Shown here piece after piece: positions 11,324 to 23,108 of a DNA stretch of 64,000 bases. The notes under the pieces are model-generated. The model was not told where the DNA came from, made no database searches, and saw only the letters and a program-made list of their open reading frames with translations. Each line of letters starts with the position of its first letter. Positions within the stretch are counted from its first letter, which is position 1. Both the position numbers and the translations under genes were made by a program. The stretch is from positions 12,854,501 through 12,918,500 of the forward strand of contig NC_053042.1 in assembly GCF_003473485.1 (NCBI RefSeq). Reading direction: 5' to 3'. Source of the DNA: Medicago truncatula (taxonomy: Eukaryota; Streptophyta; Magnoliopsida; Fabales; Fabaceae).

Positions 11324-11818
11324 GTCATTTTGGTCCTTAAATATGTAGCGAGTAGTTATAGGTAATCTTCAATGTTTCGAAATTTTAAAATAGTCTTACT
11401 TTTGCATTATGTTAATAAAAATAGTTTTTTACGTTAAAATGTTTCGTCAAAATAGTCTCTCAATATACTTACGTATTGTCATATAAATATTTATTTATTG
11501 TCAAACTGGTGTCTATATGATTATAGTTAATGTCAGCATTGAATAACTACTATTTTAAGTTATAGACTATTTTAAATAATCAAGTACAAAATTAAGGATT
11601 ATTTTGAAATTTTGATACATTAAGATTATTATGACTACTCCTTATGCATTCAGGATTGAAATGACTTTTTTATTTTGGTCAAGTAGTCTAGTGGCTAAAG
11701 TTCACCTTTTTCAAGGTAAATATTTGCAGTGTTCCACGCTCGAACCCCGACCTCTACATATAATAATGCATGTTCTTGTCAACTGAATTATGCTCACGAT
11801 GACGGATTGAAATGACTA
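11324..11818. repeat. Long-inverted-repeat (MITE-like) element with a nested SINE
   Basis: The left end (GTCATTTTGGTCCTTAAAT, later AATGTTTCGAAATTTTAAAA) is an imperfect inverted copy of the right end (AAATTTTGATACATTAAGA, then GGATTGAAATGAC). Related sequence recurs at about 28780-28920 and 34930-35150. A SINE (11667-11803) sits in the right arm and duplicates part of the terminus. Non-coding. Confidence 0.5.
11667..11803 (+). mobile_element. tRNA-derived SINE with perfect target duplication
   Basis: The element is flanked by the perfect 14-base repeat GGATTGAAATGACT (11653-11666 and 11804-11817). Near its left end lies TAGTCTAGTGG, matching a pol III A box (TRGYNNANNNG), and further in GCTCGAACCCC resembles a B box. 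This is the layout of a short tRNA-derived SINE of about 137 bases. No coding capacity. Confidence 0.7.
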
Positions 11819-11905
11819 TTACCTCAATGTTATGCTGACATGGATGTTTGGAAATTACTCTAGTTGATGTATAAACCATCTGAAATGTATTTGACGGTTG
11901 TACTC

Positions 11906-12477
11906 AGTAGCGGAGCCAGAAAAAATAGTTTGAATGGGCCGCCAAATTAAACTATAAACAATAATATGTAAACATAAAATTAAAGTAGTAATAAGCATTA
12001 AGCATGAAGTTGAAATTGCAAAATTTGACTAAAAAGTTCGGGTTGATGCTTTAAAAAATTAAATTACACAATTTACTAATGCTATAAATTATGAATTATT
12101 TTTTTATAATACAACTCTTAATTGGGGAATTTTCAGTTGACAAGACAAATATAAAAGATATTTGAAACCCCAAAAAATTAGAAGGTCTTGAAAGCTTCGC
12201 TAACCAACCAAGTATAAGCATGAAAAATAATCACATATGTCACTTTTAGAACCGCCGAAAACCTAAAATACTGTTGAAAAATTGTTTAAAACCTCGCAAA
12301 ATAGTCCTATGAATTTTAATTTTTTAATTTTTCAGATGGGTCACTACACCAATTAGTGGGGATTTAGATCTGCAGAACACTAAATTCGTAGCAAAATTGT
12401 TTAAAATTTCGCAAATTAAACCTACGGTCGTCAATTTTTTAATTTTTTCGGGTGGGCCGTGAAGGGCTCTATCTCTA
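11906..12477. mobile_element. Non-autonomous DNA transposon, probably Mutator-like
   Basis: A 572-base segment flanked by a perfect 9-base direct repeat GTTGTACTC (11897-11905 and 12478-12486). Its ends, AGTAGCGGAGCCAG and GGGCTCTATCTCTA, are weakly inverted (TAG..GAGCC pattern). A 9-base duplication is characteristic of Mutator-like elements. It contains no transposase frame. Confidence 0.5.
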
Positions 12478-12554
12478 GTTGTACTCGTTTAATTTGGGGT
12501 TGAGTATGTCTTGTCCTGCCATTTAATAAAGTGGTTGCTTATAAAAAAATGATA

Positions 12555-13510
12555 TGATTACTCTGGATTAAGTACTTAGCAAAGGAATTAAAAGTTGATG
12601 TTTACAAATTCGTGAGATCGATCCTTATAAATATGCTCTAATCTAACTTTGTAAACTATTTAAAACTAGGCTCCACAATATTTTCTTAATTTAAATGAAA
12701 AATTATATTTTTTTTTAATCGCTAAATATTATTGAAACCAATACTCTAGCAAGACGTTTAGGTGGTGAAAAAACTACAAAGATTTTGCATATAGGCGTAA
12801 TATCCACCAAAAAACACCAAAATACCACCGAATGCAAAGGCGGCGAAACCCCAACAAATGAGAAAACCAATCAAGTGACAAATTGTATATTTTCATACAA
12901 TCGACACATTCAATTAAAAAAAAAAGACACTCAAGGCTAACGAGGGTGGTGAGTGGTCGTCGGTGCACAAGGCACGACAATGAGCGGCTCTCGACAGCTT
13001 CTAGACGAACCGAATCACACCGGAATGAGATGGATCCCGAGGCTGTGCAGGTATGGGACTGCATGATTGAAGGAATACTTATAAGAATTGTTTGGTACTA
13101 CCTATATCAACAAGATGCATTTTCTTTTTGGTAGCTCATTCCATAAAAACTCCACAGTTAAGTGTGTTTGACTTGAAGTAGTTTTTGGATGGATGACCTA
13201 CTGGGAAGTTTCCCAGTAAGCATGTTTTGTGGACAAAACATGCTGAAAAACTCGTGTTGATTTGTAAGGTCAATCGACAATGCTTAAAGTCATCTGAGAT
13301 GTTATAGACCCTCTATTAAAACTTAGTTCTTGAGGAGAATATTTGTAAAACATCAACGTTATGAATTAGTGGTGAAATTATGGGATTTTCGGCTAACTTT
13401 CGCTTCAAATGTACTGGGCAAGTTGTGTTTATCCATTGAGAACATACAAAGAGCTAGCAAAAGGAGATCGATAAATTTGATCAAGAACAAAAGGATGGAT
13501 AAAAGAATTT
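12555..13510 (+). repeat. Copy 1 of a dispersed repeat unit, interrupted by an insertion
   Basis: From GATTACTCTGGATTAAGTAC onward it matches copies at 21860-22280 and 29235-29700, including CCTTATAAATATGCTC, TTATGGGATTTTCGGC and GAGAACATACAAAG. Relative to those copies, about 385 bases are inserted here between about 12925 and 13308, bounded by AGACACTC and AGACCCTC. The insert holds the 5S-like sequence listed separately. No protein is encoded. Confidence 0.55.
13145..13215 (+). other. 5S rRNA-like sequence (Cassandra/TRIM-type insertion)
   Basis: AACTCCACAGTTAAGTGTG, then GGATGGATGACCTACTGGG and AAGTTTCCCAG, follow the 3' half of plant 5S rRNA (AACTCCGCAGTTAAGCGTGC, GGATGGGTGACCTCCTGGG) including the internal promoter region. 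It lies within an insertion that is absent from two related repeat copies. Retention of 5S-like sequence inside an LTR is the hallmark of Cassandra TRIM retrotransposons. Only part of the 5S is matched, so this is not a functional rRNA gene. Confidence 0.65.
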
Positions 13511-14810
13511 AGAGCAAATAAAATCACTTAATCTTTTAAATAATCAAGAATTTTCATGTTTAAATTAGTCTTTTAAATCTGTTGTAGAAAAGGGTAAAAC
13601 GAATGGTTTATGCGAAGAAAAAATGATTGTTGTGATTCTTTCAATGAAATAGCTTTTTAAATTGACTGATTAAGTGATTATACAAATTAGGGGTGGTTTG
13701 ATAGGATCCGATTTATGTACAAAAAGGAAAACTAGAGTCTAGAAAAAAACTCAAACGTGTACTAAAGAAAGAAAATGATATAACATATATATTTTTTATT
13801 TAAGTAGGGGTTGGATATTAGATTTAATTTTTCGTTAGAGGTCCGTAGCATGTGGAGGCCCGACCTAGTTGAGTACCTTACACACCCTCAAGGTCGGGGC
13901 CTGGTCTTGGTAATATGTGTCTCATATTGTTTATGACCCTATAAATATCCATAATTCATGAACTAAAATCAAATGGTCTACACAAAGACGCATTTCAACA
14001 TAAACAATATTAAAGGGACTAAATCAAAATACAAGGACAAAACACTAAAAGAAAAAGAAAAGGTATATTTTTTACCACGACTAGAAAGAAAAGATAAGAA
14101 GAATAGAAGATAAAAGCCAAATATGATATGATATACTTACTTGCGTTAAAATATCTGTATCTCATTTTAAAGGAATTCTACTTGGAGAGGAGCACGTAAT
14201 TTCAAAACAACCAAAACCAGATTCAAATTCATCCATGTCTTGTTTACAGAAGAAGAAAATGATTTTGTGGAATTGATTCATCATTGATGGCCGCTTGGAC
14301 CCATGAAAACCCCGGTCCCAATTTATTTGGGTATGTTTAAGGTAAACAATGTAACGTTGCCTCTTCATTTAAGGGAGAAATCTTGTTTGTTTAGGTAGTA
14401 ACACTACTCTCATTTCTTTACAAGGAAGAAAATCTTGTAACTATTTTGACTGGTTTTTGATGAAATATGAATATCAGAAGCAAGTAAGTCATATTGTCTA
14501 AGAAATCATCATAAATATTATAAGAGACAAAAACAAACCAAAGGGAGAAAAAAATCATCAAACAATTCCTTTAACTAATAGTAAAAAATATTATATCTGC
14601 ATTTACTAAAAGATCTTCACGCCTTGTTTCCCAAAAAACATTACCAACAAACAATCATAGAGAAAAAATCCAAAGGCTGACATGATTCTCCTTAGATTCA
14701 AATCAAACACAGATGTTTATAGTACCAAAATACAATGCTTAAAATTGTAGAGCAAATATGTGTTCAACTTAACATCTAGTTAGTATCTTAAAGAACAACA
14801 CAACAAACAA
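13511..14810. other. Intergenic and 3' flank of gene D
   Basis: No gene is supported. An inverted repeat GGCCCGACCT/AGGTCGGGGCC lies near 13857-13902. Sequence from about 14040 (ACCACGACTAGAAAGAAAAG, TTAAAATATCTGTATCTC) recurs near 20150 and 50810, so it belongs to the duplicated 3' flank of the B3 genes. Confidence 0.45.
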
Positions 14811-17800
14811 CTAATGGGTTCTTCCTATAATTGAAACATCAAACACAAATTTTCTCTCATCGATTAGATTAAAGAGACAAGTATCTCCAATCTCCACTTT
14901 GCATTCTTCCATAAATTTTCTCCATCCTTTATTGAACCTCCAGCCATGAACACTCTCATAATAATTGACTTTTACGAACCATGACTTTCTTCCCATTTTC
15001 AACTCCACAATATTTTCATTACTTCCTTTTTTCATAAACTCCTTTGGTACACTCTGCAAATACAAACAAAAATATTCTTTATTTATTATGTAGTTCTAAC
15101 ATCTATATATATATATATTAGTATCCATATTTTATGTAATTAATCCTACCGGAGCTTTGTTCTTCACCAAAACCTTCAATGTGTTATGCTTCATCACATC
15201 ACGACCTTCTGTACATACATAAACACAAAATGGTAGTATCTAATCTAATCTAATATTTGTAATACCCAAAAAAATTAGAGATATTTGATTAGATTTATAG
15301 TTAGGTTCTAAGCTAAAAGAAGAAACTGAATACTTAGGTCAATCACTAACTATCAAAAAGTTCAACAACATAAAGAAAAATCATTTCAAATTCACGGATA
15401 TTTAAAATTATAGATTAAGGATATACAATCAAAAACTTAGTCCAAAAACTCATAAATTATTCATAAGTTTGAAGACCAAATGAAGAAGAAAAACTTTACA
15501 ATAATTCGAAGAATACCATCAAGAAAATTCTCTTTTGGACGGCTCCCAGAAGACGTTCCTTCAATGTCTTTCTGCTTTACAACATTGTTACCACAAGGGA
15601 CCCCTTCTTGATAAATGAAATAAAGAAAAAATTAGATGTTGATATCAAACATCAATTAAAAAAATTAAGACATACAAAAAAGCAAATAAAAAAGAAAGAA
15701 AAACCTAGTAATCCCTTACCACTTGGTCCATTTCTGGCACGAGTAATAGTAACGGTGAATGAAAAAGGTCTCCGTTGAATCATCTCAAATTTACAAACAT
15801 CGTCAACTTGCAAATTATATTTTTCCCTAAATATTTTCCAACCACCACCCACACAAGACTTATCTTTGGTATCATAATACCTCAAACTCACTTCCACACT
15901 CCTTTCATTACCAACCCTTATTGTTGCAGTTCCTTTAAAATTGTTCAAGTGTTCTCTTGAAAACTTACTTGGTACCCACTGTTTCAAATCATAGTTTATT
16001 AGAGATATTAATTAAAGCTTAAATTCATAGATACTTTGTATAGCAAACTTACCAAGAAATAGCCATTGGTGTAAGATTGTGTCATTATAACTACAAAAAA
16101 GGGATTCTCATTAACAGTTGGGTATTTTCTAGCCTTCTTCACCATGGCTACTTTCTTACTACCTGCAAAGTTTAGGCATTAACTATTTATTATACATTTG
16201 ATTTAAAGATTATTTTTAGAAGATTTTCGGAAAACCAATTTTTTTTTTTTTTAGGTTAATAGTGCTTTTCACCCCTGTAATATATGTCACTTTCGATTTT
16301 CGCCCCTATAAAATTTTCGGTTTGATTTGCACCCTCGTAAAAATTTTATTTTCCAGAAAACACCACTAATAGGCCATTTTCAAAAAAAAATTTGGTTTTT
16401 GAATGGCCTATTAAGGGTGTTTTCTGGAAAATAAAAATTTTACGAGGGTGCAAATCAAACCGAAAAATTTATAGTGGCGAAAACCGGAAATGACATATAT
16501 TACAGGGGTGAAAAACACTATTAACCCTTTTTTTTTTTTATCATAATTAAAATCACATATTTTTATATAAAATGTATCTACCATAAATGATCTGTAGAGA
16601 AAACTAACTAAAACTGCTTCTCAATTTAGGAACTTCAAGACATTTTCAGACAAAAAATTGGAACAAACCATTGAATAAATCTTACGAAGTAATTATTTAT
16701 TTCTATACAAACAAGCGATTTAATTTTAAAGAAATAGAGTAACAGACAAGCATAAATCTACCAAAAATAGAGAGAAAAATCACCTGAGAATTTTGGTTGG
16801 GTAGTGTCAAAATCCATACTCACTTTTCTCTTGCCATTTCTTGTCCTTCGTCGAGCTTGCTTTGGCATTTCATCCTCATATGAACTCTCATCGCTCGATT
16901 CATCGCTTTCTTGATCTTCTTCGGTGGCTTCATCATCACTTGATTCACCTTCTTCAGCACCTTCATCAACTGATTTTATATTGGAATAATTTATTTATAA
17001 AGTATTGACACCAAACATCACTAACAATAGAAGTAAAACATGTGGTGCACATAACTTACTGCTGGGTTTAAAGTCATACTTATTAAGTTAACATGCTTTC
17101 AAGTAATAGGTGAAATTGATAATGCAAATTAACTCATTTTTCATGGTAACATTTAAGGATAACCACAAATTTTGACCTTGAATGAAGCATTTGAACAAAT
17201 TACTTTCTATCATGCAAATGAATTTGAGATAAATATATAGGAACTTATTCAATACATATTTCATATATATATAAATCAAATGAAGTAGATGAACTTGCCT
17301 GACACTTTTTGCTTGGATGCATTCATATTAATTCTTCTCTTGTCAATATTTGTCCCTTCAGGGGCAGTAGAAGTAGTAGCAATATCATTAAGAATCTCAA
17401 CACAATCATTGTCATCACTCTCTTCTTCTTGTTTACAAATCTTGTTAGAATCTTGGTCATCGTTGCATTTCATACTTGAGTAGTCAATTTCTAATTTACC
17501 GTCATCTAATATAATGACATGAAAATCAGACCCTCCTTTGTATTGGAAAACTAAAAGATCACCACATCGAAGCGACCTTGCAAATTTTTTCCAATTCAGA
17601 AGCCAAATATCATTACCACGTAGTACCCAATTCATTTTACATTCAGAATCATTTGGAAATTTTAGAGATATTGGATTTGGTACATCTTTCCAAAACTTGT
17701 CCACAAAATTTCTCGGAACCATCTGCAAGCATATTTTCAAAAACCACTAAGTTCCAAATAAACAAGGTCTATACTATACACTAACAGATTGATGCAAATT

Positions 17801-18183
17801 GTGCTGAGACATTATCTATCCACATTTGAAGTCTAGAACAAATACATATTTATGTGTGGAAACAATAAACATAGAGAAATATTGGCATTGACATACCAAA
17901 AATTGATTCCTAACAACCAAACAATATAAACCCTTAAACATCTTCATGTTTACCCTTTATAAACCCTCTTTTATTCATTCAATTATTTTTCCTTATTAAA
18001 AAGATTATTGACTAAATGATAAAAAAAAAAATGGAAAGAAAGAAGGTGAATAATAATAATGCTTACAAGGTCATGATCTTGCAACTGACGATGTTGAACA
18101 GTTAGATAAAAATGCATTCCATGAGCTTCACTTCCACGCCCATAGTGAAGACCGTTGCTGTGTTGTTGTTGTTGAAATGACAT
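14811..18183 (-). CDS. B3 gene D: intact three-B3 REM-type protein, 500 aa
   Basis: The fullest B3 gene here. Exons on the minus strand: 18183-18067, 17722-17299, 16969-16784, 16162-16053, 15978-15705, 15606-15517, 15208-15150, 15053-14811 (TAG). Lengths sum to 1503 bases with every phase joining. Exon 1 is MSFQQQQHSN..HYGRGSEAHGMHFY. B3-1 covers about residues 25-122 (MVPRNFVDKFW, GDLLVFQYKGG), with DDNDCVEIL at 142-150. Exon 3 is acidic then basic (DEGAEEGESSDDE, RRRTRNGKRKVSMDFD). B3-2 covers about 262-362 (WVPSKFSREHL, GWKIFREKYNLQVDDVCKF) and B3-3 about 408-498 (VPKEFMKKG, GWRKFMEECKVEIGDTCLF). The donor after exon 2 is GC. Exon 3 appears recruited from a gene-I-type exon by way of a cryptic AG. 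A foldback MITE lies in intron 3. Expected role: nuclear DNA-binding regulator. Confidence 0.82.
16251..16528. repeat. Foldback MITE with arms of about 130 bases in intron 3 of gene D
   Basis: The sequence from GGTTAATAGTGCTTTTCACC to about 16382 is an almost complete inverted copy of about 16396-16528, ending GGGGTGAAAAACACTATTAA. The spacer is only a few bases, so a transcript would fold into one long hairpin. Motifs such as TTTGATTTGCACCCTCGTAA and its complement sit in both arms. It is non-coding and placed between the acidic exon and the first B3-2 exon. Confidence 0.8.
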
Positions 18184-18690
18184 TGTTGCTTTGTGTTGTG
18201 ACTTTATGGGTAGAGAAAGAAAGAAACTCAGAAAAATGAAATGAAGAACTTTAGATGGAGAGAGATAGAGATTAGCTTTGCTTATGTGGTAGAACTTGAA
18301 GAAGTTAGAATAGAAAGTACACCAAACCAAAAGATATTAGATTTGAGTTTGACAAGTCTTTCTAGGCATCATGTGACATGTAGAAAATACGAAAATGCAG
18401 AAAAAGCCTGTCCAATCCAGCTCTTTATTTTGAAAGGATCCCTTCAAGAAACCGGTTTTATTACAAGTTATTGCCATACCAAGCATAACTGTGTATCTGT
18501 GTTATCTGAAAAGTGAAAAGCACTATGATATCATGATCATTTTTTAAGCTGAAAACAGCAGCTACATCATATATAGCCTAGCTTTTTTATTTATTATACC
18601 ATGATAAATGATGATGAACAAAAGGATGGATACATTTTTTTAGAGAAAATGGAGATTGATTAAATGGTGATGACCAAAGTGAGATGGTTG
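18184..18690 (-). promoter_or_regulatory. 5' flank of gene D with a duplicated promoter segment
   Basis: Upstream of the gene D start. The block at 18418-18515 (TTATTTTGAAAGGATCCCTT, TACAAGTTATTGCC, GTTATCTGAAAAG) recurs at about 20768-20865, upstream of gene E at about 25950-26035, and partly upstream of gene F at about 34635-34685. Conservation at equivalent places suggests inherited promoter sequence. Function is unproven. Confidence 0.45.
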
Positions 18691-18699
18691 AAAATCAAA

Positions 18700-19465
18700 T
18701 CACTTTAATGTTGAACTAAATTGGGTTTTAGAACAATGTCTCTAAGATTTTTATTATAATAGTGTATCAAAAAAATTGGGTACTCTAATGTGTGTTCAAG
18801 TGTGCAAGACTATATAATTAAAGGGAAAGAGAATGTAACAAATCATTCCAAAAGAAGCAAAGGAAACTCTAATACTATTCAACGACATTATCCATTAGAG
18901 ACAAAAAAAAAACTGATCACAGCTTCTTAAGGACGAATTTGATGCGTTGACACTCTTCAAACAACGGCTCTATCATTTCTCCCCTATATAAAGACCTGTG
19001 TAGCTCGAAGAACTTACGAGACTTCCCATAATTTACAAGTGGCAAAACCGCCAAATTCAAAAGCGCACAAACACATAGAAAATTCGTACAAACTTTATCT
19101 TTTGGAATTTCTTAGTGTCAAGTTACTTGAATTTTAAGTTTTGCTTACCATTCTCTGAGTACAAAGCGTAAAGACAATCTCATTTATTTGTTAAATTCTT
19201 ATTATATAAGTCCACTTGCGTGAGGCAAAGAAGTCACAAATTTCTGTGCTTGAGTAGTTGTAATTTTATGTGGTTATAGTTAAAAATCTCTAGGAAGTGC
19301 AAGAAGATTATATTAACCTTGGTTTATGAGGTGAACCACGATAGTTGGTTCTGTTGTCTTCCTCTCTCTGACTATCTTAACTGCTTTGTTTTATTCAAAC
19401 GCTAAGAAAAATACTTTTTAAAAAAAGTCAGCACAATTCAACGTCTTGTATTTTTCTCACCTTCA
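18700..19465 (+). mobile_element. Degenerate Copia (SIRE/Maximus-like) LTR remnant
   Basis: It starts near GGGTTTTAGAACAATGTCTC and ends near CAATTCAACGTCTTGTATTTTTC, with TATATAAAG promoter-like sequence at about 18987. The order resembles the better preserved LTR at 27076-28344 (ends TTCAACCCCCCCTTCTTGTG). It has lost part of its middle. The segment AATACTATTCAACGACATTA is the uninterrupted counterpart of the site occupied by the small solo LTR at 30201. Confidence 0.45.
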
Positions 19466-19607
19466 CTTAATTTTTGAAATAACCGATACAATCGTACAAC
19501 TTCTAATATTTTTATTGGTAGAAGGGGAAATGTGTCCTCGACACAACCACTTCTGGAGAAAAGAAGAAGAAAAAACTTTATTTTTTTCCCCTAAAAGTAT
19601 ACCACTA

Positions 19608-19890
19608 AGTGTGTTTGGTTTGCAAAATAGTAAGTACTAGACAGAACAGTACAAGATAGAACAGTACAACACAAGGCAGAACAGCACAGGATAAATTTTT
19701 TATGGCATTGAGTAATTTTTTGTTTTATACGATTTTTGAGGGACAAAATGCTATTTTGGTATCTTAGACAACTTGTACGTGGGACAAAAAGTTGTGCTGT
19801 GGTTTGATGAGGGACAAAAATATGAGTTTTTGTCCTGTCCCTTGCCTCCAGTTTATCCTGTACCCGAAACAGTTTTACAAATCAAACACT
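19608..19890. repeat. MITE with GTGTTTGGTTTGC-type terminal inverted repeats
   Basis: The left end GTGTGTTTGGTTTGCAAAA is mirrored by the right end GTTTTACAAATCAAACAC. Internal segments also pair (AGGATAAA with TTTATCCT; GGACAAAA repeats). The ends are similar to the small element at 32211-32325. No coding sequence. Confidence 0.5.
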
Positions 19891-20164
19891 GGACAACTAG
19901 AGTTGTTCTGTCCTATCATATTGTTTATGTTAGTCATTTTTAATGTATCTCATATTGTTTATGTTAGTCATTTTTAATTTGTTTTGGTCTCTGTAAAAGA
20001 GCTTTCATGTTCAAATTAGTCTTTGGTAATATGTATCTCATATTGTTTATGACCCTATATCCATAATTCATGAACTAAAATCAAATAGTCTGCAAATTAC
20101 ACAGACCCATTGTATAATTAAACCTAAGAAAGATAGAAGATATAAGCCAAATAAGATATATTTA

Positions 20165-20560
20165 CTTGCGTTAAAATATTTGTATCTCGTTTTAAAGGAA
20201 TCCTAGCTTGAGAGGAACACGTAAGTTCAAAACAACCCAAAAACATTACAAATGTAGATGGTTCTAGTAGCAAAATACAAAGCATAATGTAGAGCTAAAC
20301 ATCTAGTACATTGAAATAAAGGAGTGAAACAACTAATTGGATCTATCTATATATGTACTTCTAACATCTTTGTCTATATATCTACATAGTAACCATATTA
20401 TATGCAATTAATCCTACCGGGTATAGGGAATTCACATAAATCTTGAATGTGTTATGACCTTCTGAATCTGCATAAACACAAAATGATAATATTCATGGAT
20501 AACCACAAATTTTAACCTTGAATGAAGATTAAAGGGATTTTGATATGGTGGTGCTATGAA
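20165..20560 (-). pseudogene. Relic of a B3 gene 3' part fused to promoter-like sequence
   Basis: The span 20419-20475 is a recognisable copy of the small exon that precedes the last B3 exon (reads VMTFxxHNTFKIYV-like with an internal deletion; its donor GTAGG and acceptor GCAG remain). The following last exon is missing between about 20300 and 20400. On the other side, about 20520-20560 resembles the exon 1 upstream leader of genes E and F. This looks like a collapsed gene copy. Confidence 0.5.
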
Positions 20561-21859
20561 TGTAGAATATAGAAAGTAAGAAAGATGCTTTATGATTTTT
20601 ACAGGTTATGTAAAACACCATTATGTTATGGTTACACTTACACTCATTAGTTATTATATATCAGATAATAGATGACATTATGTGCAAGTGTAATGAGACA
20701 AGACAATTGATGAATAAATAAAATAAAACAAATAAGAAAGATAAAGAAATGGTTAATTATATAATTCCAGCTCTTTATTTTGAAAGGATCCCTTGAATGA
20801 ACCGGTTTTAATACAAGTTATTGCCTTAACAAGCATAACTGCTTGTCTCTGTGATCTGAAAAGCACTGTGATGGTAATTTTTTTTAAGGTTTTTCTAAAT
20901 TACCTTTAAAGAATGGTGGGTAATTTACCATCAACCATGACATGTATATTTTGGAGATGTATGATCTATATCCGTTGCAATTGTTGAAATTTTTTATATA
21001 TGTCTGTTGTTTGGATTATGTTGATGACGTAGCGTCTATTTCTTGAATATTTATATTATTCGCATGTTTTATCGCTCTAATAGAAGTAGGGCGTTACAAG
21101 GTGCAACACAAGGACTTCCCAGAAGGTCACCCATTCCAAGTAGCGTTTGAGTTTATAGCTTATAGCTTCTCACTTTTATTTCCATTTTTACGCTTATTAG
21201 TCTAACTAAATTCCATTTTTTACCCTTAATAATTTATTATATTATAAAGTAAAATACATATGTTTTAAATATGAATGCTATTTTTTTTTATGAATGAAAG
21301 ATCCATTTTTTTCTCAATAGAAAAATATAATTTTTTTACCGTTACGTTTAAGTTTTTTTGTTACAATTGTTACGTTTTTTTGTGCAACTATTTCAATATT
21401 TAATGTCACTTTTTTTGCGAAATGACATATTATTTGTGTGATATATCAGAATTGTAGAGAATAAGAACAAGGACAATGATTTTCTCCAACAAAAAAATGA
21501 GAACGTTACGTTTACCTTCACCATATTTTTTTTTGTACAAACTATATTTTATTTATTGTTACGTTTAAACTTTTTTACACTTTATATCTATTTTTTTAGG
21601 CAAATGAAAATAAATATAAATTAACATTTAGTCATTAAAAATTAATTTAATAATAATATTAAATTAACAATTTAATTTTTAAATACATTAAACATTAATT
21701 GATATAAACTTTATAATGAATTAAAAATGTCATTTTATGTAATTTTACATTTATCAGCTGGTTGAACCGCTAATTTTACCAAACACTTCAAGTAGCTTGT
21801 CAGCTATCAATTATCACCTATAAACTATTAGCTAATTTATCAGTCATAGCCTTATATAC
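20561..21859. other. Intergenic, AT-rich, with a promoter-duplicate block
   Basis: The block at about 20768-20865 repeats the gene D/E promoter segment. From 21180 the sequence is poly-T/A rich with no gene seen. The 5S-like fragment in this stretch is listed separately. Confidence 0.4.
21098..21141 (-). other. Antisense 5S rRNA-like fragment
   Basis: Read on the minus strand it gives TTGGAATGGGTGACCTTCTG then GGAAGTCCTTGTGTTGCACC, matching the 3' end of plant 5S rRNA (GGATGGGTGACCTCCTGGGAAGTCCTCGTGTTGCACC region). It is directly followed by TGTAACGCCC. The 5' half of the rRNA is missing, so it is a transposon-borne or dispersed fragment and not an rRNA gene. Confidence 0.65.
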
Positions 21860-22860
21860 TTGGTAAAGGAGTAAAAGTTGATGTTTAGAAATTTATGATA
21901 TTGTTCCTTATAAATATACTCTTCTAACTTTGTAAACTATTTAAAATTAGACCCGACAATATTTTCTCACTTTAAATAAAAAAGAAATATGTATACTTTC
22001 ATAAAATCGGCACATTCAATTCAATAAAAAATAGACCCTCTATTAAATATGGATGTATAGATATATATTAACGTACTTACTTTGTAAAATTATGGGATTT
22101 CGGGTAACTTTCGCTTCAAATGATAGTTAATTAACTCAAGATCATTTGGGAAGAATTTGTAACCTGGTGCTAATGTACTGAGCAAGTTGTTTTTATCCAT
22201 TGAGAACATAGAAAGAGCTGCCAAAAGGAGATCGATGAAATTGATGAAGAACAAGGGGATGGATAAAAGAATTTAGAGCAAATGGAGATTGATTAAATGG
22301 TAATGACCAAAGTGAGATGGATGAAAATTAAATCACTTTAATGTTACCAAATTGGGTTTTAGAACAATGTCTCTAGGATTTTGATGACAACAATGTATGA
22401 AAAAACATTGAGTATGTGCTCAAGTGTGCATGCATAACGTGTGTTCAAGTGTGTAGGACCATATAATTAAATTTTGACTTCAAAGTCATGTTTTGGTTCT
22501 GATACATCAAGCTAGAAACACAAAGGAAAGTATTTTGGTACTCAAAAGAAGTTATGAAGACTTAGAAGATGATCTGAATCAACAAAAAAGTAAAAGCTCT
22601 TATTAGAAGATGTATTAAGTTTTGAAGACTCTGATGAAAACAAGTTCTGATGGAATCAGATTCTCAAGGAAGATAATTCTGAAGGACATGAGTCAGCAGT
22701 TTGAGAGACTTTGATCAGTTTTTTGTTCTTTGAAGGAACGTCGCTTTCAAGATCTTATCAAATTATTTGTCTTCTTCTAACCACGTGTAGAAACAAACAA
22801 AGAACTTCAATGCAAACGATATCATGAGTTTACTCTAGCATAAACCATTCACTTCCAAAA
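21860..22860 (+). repeat. Copy 2 of the dispersed repeat plus a degenerate SIRE-like LTR start
   Basis: The span 21860-22280 matches the repeat at 12555 and 29235 but lacks the 5S-bearing insertion. It continues into LTR-like sequence (GGGTTTTAGAACAATGTCTC, AGGATTTTGATGACAACAAT, CAAGTGTGTAGGACC) up to about 22850. An additional truncated start of the same unit lies at 22862-22950 (GATTACTCTAGATTAAGTAC). Confidence 0.5.
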
Positions 22861-23108
22861 TGATGATTACTCTAGATTAAGTACTTAGCAAAGGAGTTAA
22901 AAGTCGATGTTTGGAAACTCATGATATCGTTCCTTATAAATATGCTTTTCTAACACTATTTAGAATGCTGATTAGATTCAAATGAAATATGGCTGGTTAC
23001 AATAGCAAAATACAAAGCATAAAAATGTTCAACTAAACATCTAGTTAGTTTGCACCACAAACATCTACTTAGTACATTGAAATAAAGGAATCAACCAACT
23101 AATTGGTT

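Noticed and set aside
12774..13134. Frames of 83-96 codons on both strands.
   Set aside because: They sit in the insertion carrying 5S-like sequence, overlap on both strands and have no recognisable similarity.
13140..13260. A functional 5S rRNA gene.
   Set aside because: Only the 3' half is recognisable, with several changes, and there is no tandem array; a transposon-borne fragment explains it better.
17538..17750. Open frames on the plus strand opposite the B3-1 exons (also 10772, 24601, 33695, 53847), all beginning MYWKTKRSP or similar.
   Set aside because: They recur only because they are antisense to the conserved B3-1 exon of each paralogue; the sense frame carries the domain, splice signals and phase.
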